Below are positions 1 to 9,108 of a stretch of DNA of 64,000 bases, piece after piece. The notes below the pieces were generated by a model. That model worked only from the letters and a program-made list of their open reading frames with translations. It was not told the DNA's origin and ran no database searches. The DNA is from Crossaster papposus. Its lineage: Eukaryota; Echinodermata; Asteroidea; Velatida; Solasteridae. Where the stretch lies: the NCBI GenBank assembly GCA_037893245.1, contig JBAIAA010000414.1:1774001-1838000 (forward strand), read 5' to 3'. The position numbers and the translations under genes are program-made. Numbering within the stretch: the stretch's first letter is position 1; every line of letters starts with the position of its first letter.

Positions 1-396
1 CGACAGGCAATCACTACCCACAACAAGTAACACTAGCTCTTGAACCAGGCTTCACTACCCTCGCACACACTATAGTTCCCGCAATAAATGCAATAACAAT
101 ACACGGTAAAGTATACAACTACACTTACCGAAGCTAACGTTGAAACCCTGTTTCGTGTCGTGAGGAATGGAATCGTGCAAGTAACAGACATAGGTCATGT
201 AGCATAGCCACCATTTGCAAGAACTGCCCAAAGCTTCGACGAAGCCCCGGACTAGAACCATACGCGCTGCTGATTGGTCGCGGCACACCACTGGATGGTC
301 ACCGACATACGCGGTGTGAACCACTGATTGGCCCCCACACTCAATGCATTAAAGTACATGAATTAGACAAGTTTTAGTCTGACCCTGTTTCGCCAC
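1..396. other. Unassigned intergenic sequence
   Basis: No convincing gene is seen. The only open frame on the minus strand (70-324) has no recognisable domain and no splice or start context that I trust. The stretch ends where the segmental duplication shared with 19851 begins, near the string AATACAGTTAGCTG. Confidence 0.5.
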
Positions 397-479
397 AATA
401 CAGTTAGCTGAAAACCTAGAGTTACATTAACGTGTGTGTAACAATAATATTTGGCTCAAAAACAATCAATCCAACTTAA

Positions 480-860
480 AGGGATCGTACACGTTTGGTA
501 ATTGGAACCCATTGTTTGTTTCAATCGTATATAGTTATAGATATATACCATAAAACTAACCTGTACAAATTTCCTTTCAAAATTTCATTTCGAGATATTG
601 CCGAAAATCTGGAGCGGTTATTTCCACGCAGAAAGAATAATCTGCATTGGAATACGCAGTCTGAGAAACGTCACTGCAGTAACGCTTCTCAGATTCAAAT
701 TTTTGGACATAAAAAGTGACATCTTTTTCCATAACCGCAGTACTTCGAAGTGAAACGTTTCTAAAAATGCATTATACTATCCAAAGCTGCTGTAGTTCTT
801 ACCAAGTAAGTTTTTATTGCCATACATTTTTTGAGTAATTACCAAACGTATACGATCCCT
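480..860. mobile_element. TTAA-flanked MITE (piggyBac/Kolobok-like), absent from copy B
   Basis: The ends are inverted repeats, AGGGATCGTACACGTTTGG at the left and its near complement ending CGATCCCT at the right. TTAA occurs at 476-479 and again at 861-864. The duplicate at about 20283 reads CCAACTTAAGCACAGG with a single TTAA, so it is the empty site. The element is 381 bp and has no coding capacity. TTAA target duplication is typical of piggyBac and Kolobok families; which one applies cannot be decided from a non-autonomous copy. Confidence 0.88.
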
Positions 861-1343
861 TTAAGCACAGGCCTAAAAAACTGTCTCTAAAATAATTTTA
901 TAATTAATTATTATTTTCAAACCGATTCATCGGAGGCACAACTGCCTAAAAACTGAACTGATCTAGCTTATCTACAAAATAGTAAAATATCATTAAACAC
1001 AATTCTATAAATATAATTATACAATGAAAATTACGCAGCACATAATGTAACCGAAATGTGTCGATTAAATCCTGTCAATGCTGGGTATAGGCACGAATCA
1101 CATCAATATTTCGCGACAATAAATGCGCGGAAGCGAACGCGTACATGTAGTTCTCATGTAGGAGAACATCTAAAGTCCGGCACAAAACATATCCGGATAA
1201 AAGTACGTCTTCACTTATTATATTAAATGCACAGTTATAACTATAAGGCGTAGTACATCAAATATGCCACAGCAATACAACATGAAGGTTAAATGTCAAC
1301 ACATGGCTATCTGCACTTTACATGTATCGTACGCTATAAAATA

Positions 1344-1853
1344 TAGGTTTTCCCGATCAATGTCGGCAAATGAGCAGCCAATTTAATTGTTCGTGCGTTC
1401 GAAATAAAGCGATTTGGCCTCTCCAGATTTTGCCGTGTTTTAAATTCAAATTAGGGCATTCATTTTAGTTTTGAAACATTTAAATTTCTTAAGCAATTTG
1501 TTCAATTTAGCATATCGTCGATCTTTTATGTGACGCACATAGAAGAGGCAGATCGTAAATTTCGTAAAGAGACAATCAATTTCGCTAATAGATTGCACAA
1601 ATGACGCAAATGCCTGCCCAATAATGAATTTGAATGACCGAACACACGCATTGAAAACGGTCCTGTGAATTTAAATGCTGTTTTGTTGAATTGTAGAATG
1701 GTTGTTAATGGTTATTTTGACACAACAGTACATTTGCCTAGTTATAAAAACGAAATTTAAATACCATTTTCAGCAGCATTCGATTTCGCGCAAAATAGTA
1801 TGACGCAGTGGTTAAATTGGCTGCTCGTTTGCCGAAATTGACCGGAAAACCTA
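1344..1853. mobile_element. TAGG-ended MITE, copy A
   Basis: The element is 510 bp with ends TAGGTTTTCCCG and CGGAAAACCTA. Near-perfect inverted repeats continue inward to about 45 bp (GGCAAATGAGCAGCCAATTT and its complement). TA dinucleotides flank it at 1342-1343 and 1854-1855, as for Tc1/mariner-type insertion. The terminal 13 bases match those of the transposase-bearing element at 46814-48982, so that family is a plausible source of transposase. No open frame of note. Confidence 0.8.
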
Positions 1854-2270
1854 TAGTACAATCTGACAATATAATAATGAAGTACGGGGTCGCAAAAATG
1901 ACAGAATAATGATCTCACAAAAATATAAAACAAATTGGAACGTTAATCACTATTAAATTACAAGGTTACCCTCCCACGTGGTTTACATCATTAGGAGCGT
2001 GGCCGGAGCTATACTCCCTAGAAAAACGAGAGAATTTATTTGTTTATCAGTTTATGTTGATCTTCTCTGCTCGAAGCCCACAGGAGAAAACTCGCGACAA
2101 GTTTTATGGACTCATGCAAATCACTTGCAAAACTTTTAAGCAGTGTAGTCGATCGACGGTTTTAACCTGAAAATGTTCGCCTTTTGTGGACCACACAAGA
2201 AACCACATTATGCATTAGTACTGTATGTAATTTATGTGACGCACACAACGTGTGTATACGTTGACACAAA

Positions 2271-2387
2271 AGGTAGTATACACCATTGCGCAGTGTTCGC
2301 ATTATCAGAAATGGGTGGATTTGGTGAGTTGTACTTTTTAGTCAATATCGTTTAACTGATCGTCCGAAGTTTTACAATCATAAAATA
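2271..2387 (-). mobile_element. Half copy of the AGGTAGGATACACC MITE family
   Basis: The stretch starts AGGTAGTATACACCATT and continues with family interior sequence (GGGTGGATTTGG, AGTCAATATCGTTTAAC, TTTTACAATCAT), matching half of the full copies at 37708-38138 and 34639-34974. The other half and its TTAA flank are missing. No protein is encoded. Confidence 0.7.
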
Positions 2388-2871
2388 TATATGGACCACC
2401 AGTTTGGTTACCTCATCAGAAAAAAAACATATTCAATGTTTTAAAACAGTTACAAATTCGTGCCTTACTTACAACGTTGCTATGCCTCCTTACATGAAGA
2501 ACGCTTTCTGTTTGAATGTCATTGTTTGTTTTGCCCAAAAATGAAGTAAATGGAAATGTAAATGGATGCCGATAAAAACAGGGAAAAAGGCGTTTGTTTT
2601 ATATTCATCAAATAAGTTAAGAGGACCTAATATTTTGATCAACATCAAGCTCTTCTTTAGAGACATAATGACTGTGTACAAGAAACAAACATGTGGCAAC
2701 ATACAGCATGATGCACATCATGGTTGGCAGGGGAAACACAAAAGAAAAAGCATGTACAGAGTCCAGTGAAACAACAAAAGGAGGATTAGGATGAGGGATT
2801 AAAGAAAAGGTCAGTGTGGGTAGGATCAAAGAAAGAACTAACAAAAAAATATTAATAGGAGAAATGTGGAT

Positions 2872-2908
2872 GGGGGGGGGGGGGGGGGGGGGGGTGGGGG
2901 GGGGGTGG
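2872..2908 (+). repeat. Poly-G tract
   Basis: An almost pure run of guanines broken by single thymines. It lies in an AT-rich flank, has G-quadruplex potential, and is absent from duplicate copy B. Its exact length may be affected by sequencing error. Confidence 0.85.
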
Positions 2909-2994
2909 TTAGGACAATAGACAGGGAAAACCAGAGGAGTGAGAACAAACAAGAACAAACTCCTGGCAAGGAATAAATCTGAAACAGATATTCC

Positions 2995-3215
2995 CTAAAT
3001 AATTGATACTGAAATCAAACTGACTCAACAATTACATTTGATTTTGTTTGTTCATTTCTAACTTCGTTTGTGTGTTTTTTGTTTACTGTTCTTCCAAAAA
3101 TAAGGTTGAAAAGTTGTGAATGAAATAAAGAGTTAAATCAATGCATCTTTTTCTTTGCAATGTAAATGCACAATTGCATTTTTTAAGCTGACGTCATGAT
3201 TTCACCACTTTATCT
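2995..3215 (+). repeat. Dispersed repeat, copy 1 (second copy at 16699)
   Basis: The segment beginning AATTGATACTGAAATCAAAC and ending with AAGCTGACGTCA plus GATTTCACCAC recurs at 16699-16915 in the same orientation with small differences. It is AT-rich and non-coding. Its ends are not flanked by a clear target duplication, so the element class is unknown. Confidence 0.75.
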
Positions 3216-3969
3216 TTTTTTTTTTAGGCAAACAGATAACAAGGTGAAGGTGATATGGTTTTAATATTACCTAATCCATAATCGAAAATTCGCTCATTTC
3301 TCACTATTAATTTGTATTTTGACTGGTCGTAACACAAAGTCAATCACATCAGTGCGACTTACTTTGGGTTTCGTTATGGAGCAGGTCACAAATGCTAAAA
3401 ACAACACAGAATAATTAATTCAAGGGCATCATATTTTTTGAAATGTTTTTGAAAATATTCATACGATGGAATTGGCGTCGGGGTAATGTAAATTCAATGT
3501 TTGTGTATATTGTAAACATACGTCAGAAGGCCACGTCTACAATGTTGCATTTCTTTCATAATTATAACAATATTTTAAACAAGATAAATCGTGCGGTAAA
3601 AACATCTTTACTATATTGTCTTCAGAGCTGAATTCATTGATTAATTTTAAGTGCTGCACGTGTCTAATGATCTAACGTTCTGCACGGCTTGCAAGTCCAA
3701 AACGATTCACGCTCATTTAGTATCGTACGCATTTTGACAGTAATTTGACAATAGTTGTTAACAGCCAGAAAAAAAGAATTTTCCTTTAAAGGTTATAGTT
3801 TTATATAATTTTTCTGGCTATTTTAAAACATGGTTTTTATTCATATTCGAATTTACCCACTCTCAAATTGATTTTCGTTCAAAGAAATATTTCACACGCT
3901 TTTACCAAACCAATTAAGTAATTAATCATTCAATTTAAACGTTTCGTCAGCCCTTTTAAACACCAGGTC

Positions 3970-4050
3970 GAGAATATTCGTCATTACAGACCAGATTCGT
4001 CTATAGCAACAGCTTAGACCAATTTGATCTACAATGACGAATATTCTCAA
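3970..4050. repeat. Short palindrome in the FReD downstream flank
   Basis: GAGAATATTCGTCATTACAG and a near-complement ending TGACGAATATTCTC form an inverted repeat around a loop of about 40 bp. The same palindrome is kept in the duplicates at 22411-22495 and 30899-30979. Confidence 0.65.
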
Positions 4051-4526
4051 TCCAATGTTTAAACAGAGTGACCACACTTTGACATTGAATGATAAATGAC
4101 TAAATTGGTTGTGAAAAAGCTTTGTCTGGACGGAATTGAACGTGAGAGTTCGTAAATTTGAATACAAAAATGTTTGAATTAGCATAAAACATGGGTTTTT
4201 TTGGCCAATTTTAAACCTGTCTTTCACATTGAAACACCTTTATAAATACTGTCTTGTTATTCTTTTTAAACGCGTTCAAACACGAACAAGGTATTGATCG
4301 AAATTATCTAGCGATTTATCATTATTTTTTTTAAATTAAACGCGCAATGTTTAGCTTCTGAAAAATGTTTGCGTTTGCTGACCACAGTGTTGACGGTACT
4401 GTCGGACACAATGTTTATTCTACAATGCAACGTATTAAAGGTGTAAGATGGTAATCTTGATTGTACAATGAATTACAAGTGCCAACTATTATTATAATTA
4501 AAACACATAATTATTCGAAATAAACA

Positions 4527-5390
4527 TAGGTTTCCCCGGTCAAATTCATCACAAATTAGTTCATTTTCATTAACACGCATTCAAATTCACGCATTTCCCC
4601 CTAATTCAATCAAACTAGGGTTTCTTTTTAGTTACTATTCAATTTCGTGTTTGTGCTCACATGATTTCGTTCTTTCCATTCAGGTTTGTTTTAGTCATTC
4701 TATTTCATGTATAGGCATTCAAGACTACAGTTTTACCATTCTTCAGTTGAATTTCTGCTATAGGTTCCCCCGGCTAAAGTCTGTATTTAGAAGAGTGTTA
4801 GGTAAAGTTTGAAAAGATGGTAAGTTTGAAATGAAAACTAAATCTTTCGCTATTGTCTTGTGATCGTTTGCAATGGTCTTCATGTTTTATTCTTAATTTT
4901 TTGCTAATGTTCGGACCAATTTCTGCTAATGTTCGGATGTCAAATTAAAAAATAGCAAATGCTTTTAAGAAACAAAAGCTTAAAATTATCAGGGGGTCGT
5001 TATAAAGTTAACTAAAACAAAATGTTGTTCTTTTTATGTATATTTTTTCCACATTTCCTTTTCTAATCGCGTTTCTTTTCGTTCCAAAATGCTTTACTTA
5101 ACGGTATAACGCAGAATTATTGTCTTAATTCGGAATTTTCCTTTATATAGGTAAATACGAATTTGAATGTGAACATTAAAAAAATGTTTGCCAATTGATA
5201 AAATTGATTGGTTGACGACCTTGTAAAGTTGAATGATCTTATTTGGCCAGTGAATGCTAACTGCTGAAATAGAATTACTCTTTTTGACTGTTAAATGCTG
5301 ATGCAACAAAGCTTTCACTTTAACACGAAATTGAATGAGCCTGGTGTTAATTTGAATGATTTTGTGTTTAAATTTGGCCTGGAAAACCAA
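4527..5390. mobile_element. TAGG-ended element, copy A, abutting the FReD stop codon
   Basis: The left end is TAGGTTTCCCCGG and the right end complements to TTGGTTTTCCAGGCC; copy B keeps a better right end (GGAAAACCTA then TA). The interior carries repeated CATTCAAATT-type motifs, like the subterminal parts of the transposase-bearing element at 46814. An internal second terminus-like string (TATAGGTTCCCCCGG) lies near 4757, suggesting nesting. The right end lies about 26 bp from the stop codon of the PAN-FReD gene, so the gene's 3' UTR must run through transposon sequence. Confidence 0.65.
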
Positions 5391-5415
5391 TATAATATAC
5401 AATAGGATACCGCGT

Positions 5416-6450
5416 TCAAGATCCAATTTCACGCATTTTCATGCTACATGCTTTCATAGAATAAAAATTTCGCGATTTCCATGAACGCCATTGTACGCCC
5501 TTGGGATCACCGGCATTCTCATCTGGGTAATATCTACCATTCAAGTGAGACTTTAAACACCGATTAAACCACCAGGCTCCTGGGCGCATTCGTGCGCAAT
5601 TCTGTTGTGATAATTCATCATTGTCACGATCCTTTGTCGTAAAGGGATACCCTCTGTGTTTCCAAAGAGAGTCACCGGCAGTGCTGCTGGCATCGTATTG
5701 GTCATAATTCAGATTGTACTCACCCGGGGATATTTGGAAATCTGAGAACTTTGCCCATGCCGTGTTGTTCTCCCAGTCCTCTAAGTCAACTCGTAGCTCC
5801 CATGATCCACGTGAATCATCAGACGTTAAAGTCACCAAGTTGTCATTACCCAACCAGAACTCACCGGACAGATCGCCAAAGCCAGACTGGTAGTCGGCCC
5901 AGTTACGGTAGAAGTCCACGCTGCCATCTTGTCGCCTCTGAAACACGATCCATCCCCCACCGTCAGTTTCCATGTCACAGTAGACACGAAGATTGCAGAA
6001 TTCTTCTGGGTAGATTGTGTAGATACCGCTTGAACGATAACCAGCATCTAAGAGCATCTTGCAGCTTCTGTTGCGATTCAAGGAGTTATCAGCCAGTGAG
6101 TAGAGAGGTGTGTCCTCATCTGCATCAAAGTACACGCTCCCTTGAGTTGCATTGAAGTAGTCGAGATGCTGCCGTCTTATGGCAAGGTTTAACTCGCACA
6201 TTTTACTGCAGTCATTAAAGTTAAACGACTTGCAATGTTGATCCATGCTGCATTCACGTCCGCAGATGACACGAGATCGTACAATTTTGGTTGCGAACGC
6301 AAACCCTTTTAGGGCGCGATTTTCTGCGGCATAAAACGCATGTTTTCCTGCATAAGAAGTTTCATATCCAGAGACGGACGAGGTAGCTCCCTGACATATG
6401 ATGAATATTATGTGAAATAGTTGCAACCCCGTAGAGGTCAATTTCGCCAT
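5416..6450 (-). CDS. Secreted PAN/apple + fibrinogen-like domain protein (FReD lectin), copy A
   Basis: An intact single-exon frame of 344 residues. Residues 1-28 look like a signal peptide with hydrophobic core LFHIIFIICQG. Residues about 30-110 resemble a PAN/apple domain, with cysteines at 63, 67, 73, 81 and 85 and the string SFNFNDC. Residues 130-338 form a fibrinogen-related domain: C130, VYCDM with C158, GGGWIVFQRR, calcium-type DRDND at 274-278, C285, GAWWFNRC ending at C298, and SHLNGRYY. FReD proteins of ficolin/tachylectin type bind acetylated or other glycans outside the cell, so innate recognition or agglutination is likely. The ligand is inferred, not shown. The start ATG has G at -3 and +4. 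Copy B carries an extra in-frame ATG three codons upstream, which here is ATA. A TATAAAA-like box lies on the minus strand near 6527-6533. Confidence 0.9.
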   Translation of the reverse strand: MAKLTSTGLQLFHIIFIICQGATSSVSGYETSYAGKHAFYAAENRALKGFAFATKIVRSRVICGRECSMDQHCKSFNFNDCSKMCELNLAIRRQHLDYFNATQGSVYFDADEDTPLYSLADNSLNRNRSCKMLLDAGYRSSGIYTIYPEEFCNLRVYCDMETDGGGWIVFQRRQDGSVDFYRNWADYQSGFGDLSGEFWLGNDNLVTLTSDDSRGSWELRVDLEDWENNTAWAKFSDFQISPGEYNLNYDQYDASSTAGDSLWKHRGYPFTTKDRDNDELSQQNCARMRPGAWWFNRCLKSHLNGRYYPDENAGDPKGVQWRSWKSRNFYSMKACSMKMREIGS

Positions 6451-7025
6451 TGCTTCTATTACTTAAAGGATTCGTTAAAATCAGATGACTTAACGTCGAT
6501 CTCAATTTGTTTTATTTGTTATTTGTTTTATATGTGCGCCACATATAGTTGAAATCGCAAAAGACAATCTAGCGATTTGTCCTGTCTGATTGAACTATCT
6601 ACAATCATTATGGTTGTTCAGCGACTACAAGTCAAGCCGTACTGCTTTCGGCTGCTGTTCTCTCTATACAAATGCTAGGATGTTCCTGTGATACAGAGGC
6701 CTGGCGATGATGGTACTTGGTATAGTTTACAGAAAGGAATGGGTTGAGGGAGACGACGTGTATCTCTCATTCTCTTTGATTGGCTATTCAAGTGAATATA
6801 CGTCATTCACGTCGGTGACCAGTATCTGGTCAGTATTCCCGCAGTTACAAACCGTAGTCTTTGATTGGCTGATGTTTTATCGTAAGCTGATAACCTCATC
6901 GGTCTGTGAGATTCTTAATAAAAGTGAATTAATAAAAGGCACGGACAATCGGGAGATTGCATATGCATTTGTATTAAGTTCACGCTCGTGGATTCTATTT
7001 TCAAAACATGAATGAGAATGTCAGA
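6451..7025 (-). promoter_or_regulatory. Conserved upstream flank of FReD copy A
   Basis: A TATAAAA-like box on the minus strand lies about 75 bp above the ATG. Further up are several CCAAT/ATTGG motifs (GATTGGCTATT, GATTGGCTGATG) and CRE-like ACGTCA pieces near 6800. The block with AGAGGCCTGG and TTACAGAAAGGAATGGG recurs above copy B (25740-25999), above copy C (39550 and 40085), in the gene-less units at 52840 and 57520, and inverted at 28960-29110. Recurrence next to each gene copy makes a promoter role plausible; no function is demonstrated. Confidence 0.5.
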
Positions 7026-7390
7026 GAAAAAGTCGTCTATCAAGAGTAGTCTTTACAATTATTATAGCTTTGAAAATAACAACACGAACTGTCCACGATA
7101 TTGAATTTAATGAGATTGAGAGGTAATTTTTGCGTGGCACAGCTTCGAGTACAGAAGTAAAGCTTGAGCGATGATGTTTAAAAAGCTTGTCGTAATATTG
7201 CTCCCATTTTGTATTTCACACTCGTTGATTCTATTCTCAAAACATGAATGAGAGAAAGAAAAAGTCGTATATTAAGAGGAGTCTTTGCAATTATTATAGC
7301 TTTACAAATGACAACACGAACTGTCCACGGTATTGAAACTAATGAGATTGAGAGGTAATATTTGCGTTGCACAGCTTCAAGTACTGAAGT
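7026..7390 (+). repeat. Two tandem copies of a ~230-bp upstream motif
   Basis: Copies at 7026-7165 and 7255-7390 share AAAAAGTCG, AGTCTTTACAATTATTATAG, ACAACACGAACTGTCCACG and TGAGATTGAGAGGTAAT. Each is preceded by TTCACGCTCGT or TTCACACTCGT then ATTCTATT. Related copies lie at 15640, 17165, 39745, 41735, 53030, 55010, 57715 and 58745. It is a dispersed component of the FReD upstream flanks, of unknown nature. Confidence 0.7.
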
Positions 7391-7539
7391 TCCCTCTCCA
7401 AGTTGCTAAAGCAATTAATGAATTCAGATGCTGCAGATAGTTAATGTTTTTTCCCGACTTTTATGTCCCTCCAGGGCCACCATAAATTCCCCCTTTTACT
7501 TCAGGGAAACGTAGTTTTTGCAGGTAATTAACTGTTTGC

Positions 7540-8165
7540 CAAAATGCCGCACGACCTCACTAGATTTGAGGCTAATACTGACGTTGCTTGTAGAGTTGCT
7601 TTTGCTCTTGATAATCCTGAACGCGTACTCGGCCAAATTTGTTCCCAATATCCAGACGCCATTTTTCTTTTAAAATTTCGGACTAAACCTGGCATAGTTG
7701 CCGTCTCACACTCAATATGGAAATGGCCTTACAACACACAAAAGTGGCGTGTATTGAGTACTGAAGGGGTTTCGTCTGATCAAGTTACCATTTGAAACTC
7801 CACTGAAAGTTAAAACTCTGCATTTATTTACACTTGTTTACAGCTTGTTTTTATTGAGAGCCGCTGAAGTGAGTTTTTAGAAAATTAAATTCACGATATT
7901 CAATTTTGTTCCTAAAATCCAAATGACTATGCCTACTTTTAGCAAACCACCGTTTTGAGCTATCGGCTATTAACGTACAATCCAAACACAAGATCTTCTA
8001 AACATTCTTTAATAAATTGTGATACTTTTCTATCAATGTTTTACTGCCAGTTATCTATCTTGCACATGCGAAAGAAAAGAAAATAATTTTTAAAAACAGC
8101 ATTTTCTGTTGGTAATATATATGTAAACACAACATAATTATAGGCCTACGTAAAAACCACAAGCT
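7540..8165 (+). repeat. Dispersed block, inverted matches at 26820-27060 and 28060-28350
   Basis: The segment carrying GCTCTTGATAATCC, TAGTTGCCGTCTCAC, AAAGTGGCGTGTATTG and TTTAACTTTCAGTG-type sequence matches the complement of 28060-28350. The later part, with GAGCTATCGGCTATTAACG and the string GTTTTACTGCCAGTTAT, matches the complement of 26820-27060. It holds a small open frame (7544-7795), but its matches do not keep that frame, so I do not call a gene. Confidence 0.7.
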
Positions 8166-8513
8166 TACATCAGATACTCGTTGGGAGGTAGTCATTCACA
8201 GCCGTTCAACACAATGCGTTTAAGCACGCGTGACCGCTCTATTGTATTGCTGTCAACGTGGAACGCGGGCAGAATACGGCCCATGTGCTCGCAGGAGAAC
8301 GGGGGTAATTAAGAACAATAGCCCGTTCCTCCCGTTTTGGACGCAGGCGGAACGGCAACGATCTTTATGACGCCTCTCCACATTACTTAATTTACTACGT
8401 GTTTAGGTTTGGTGTAGTCTTTAGGATAATTACAGCCTCGCCACCACGGGGGCGTTTCTTTACTACTTTTGGGCACGTGCAAGTGCCATTATAGGGAACG
8501 TGCCAATAATGAG
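8166..8513. other. Unassigned sequence before the 17-bp array
   Basis: No gene is seen. The last 45 bases contain degenerate relatives of the array unit (GGGCACGTGCAAGTGCC, AACGTGCCAATAATGAG), which may be the seed from which the array expanded. Confidence 0.5.
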
Positions 8514-9108
8514 CACGCGCCCTTAATGGGCACGCGCCCTTAATGGGCAAGCGCCCTTAATGGGCACGCGCCCTTAATGGGCACGCGCCCTTAATGGGCA
8601 CGCGCCCTTAATGGGCACGCGCCCTTAATGGGCACGCGCCCTTAATGGGCACGCGCCCTTAATGGGCACGCGCCCTTAATGGGCACGCGCCCTTAATGGG
8701 CACGCGCCCTTAATGGGCACGCGCCCTTAATGGGCACGCGCCCTTAATGGGCACGCGCCCTTAATGGGCACGCGCCCTTAATGGGCACGCGCCCTTAATG
8801 GGCACGCGCCCTTAATGGGCACGCGCCCTTAATGGGCACGCGCCCTTAATGGGCACGCGCCCTTAATGGGCACGCGCCCTTAATGGGCACGCGCCCTTAA
8901 TGGGCACGCGCCCTTAATGGGCACGCGCCCTTAATGGGCACGCGCCCTTAATGGGCACGCGCCCTTAATGGGCACGCGCCCTTAATGGGCACGCGCCCTT
9001 AATGGGCACGCGCCCTTAATGGGCACGCGCCCTTAATGGGCACGCGCCCTTAATGGGCACGCGCCCTTAATGGGCACGCGCCCTTAATGGGCACGCGCCC
9101 TTAATGGG
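8514..9108 (+). repeat. 17-bp tandem array, exactly 35 units
   Basis: The unit CACGCGCCCTTAATGGG repeats in perfect register from 8514 to 9108 (35 x 17 = 595 bp) and is followed by a decaying unit (CACGTGTCCATTAT). The only variant I see is in unit 3 (CAAGCG). Each unit contains the hairpin GCCC-TTAAT-GGGC and two CpG sites. On the minus strand it presents GCGTG cores, which resemble bHLH-PAS response elements; that resemblance is only suggestive. Near-identity of all units implies recent expansion or active homogenisation, or else collapse or polishing by the assembler. Confidence 0.97.

Larger units (their letters stand above)
397..6915 (+). repeat. Segmental duplication, copy A
   Basis: This stretch aligns by eye, in the same orientation, with 19851-25999. 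The shared parts include the AATACAGTTAGCTG left edge, the TAGG-ended element at 1344, the AT-rich downstream flank, the PAN-FReD gene and its upstream flank to the CATCGGTCTGTGAGATTCT right edge. The copies differ by discrete insertions (480-860 only here; 19885-20233 and 24659-25311 only in copy B) and by a replaced stretch around 2060-3370 here, whose counterpart in B is about 21680-21880. The duplication is therefore older than those insertions. Confidence 0.9.

Noticed and set aside
2617-2958. Proline-rich minus-strand frame of 113 residues
   Set aside because: The proline run is only the translation of the poly-G tract, with no other support.
7544-7795. 83-residue frame as a possible gene
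   Set aside because: Matching blocks at 26600 and 28200 do not keep the frame open, and no domain is seen.
8514-9108. CRISPR-like array
   Set aside because: The 17-bp units are directly contiguous with no variable spacers, and the sequence is eukaryotic.
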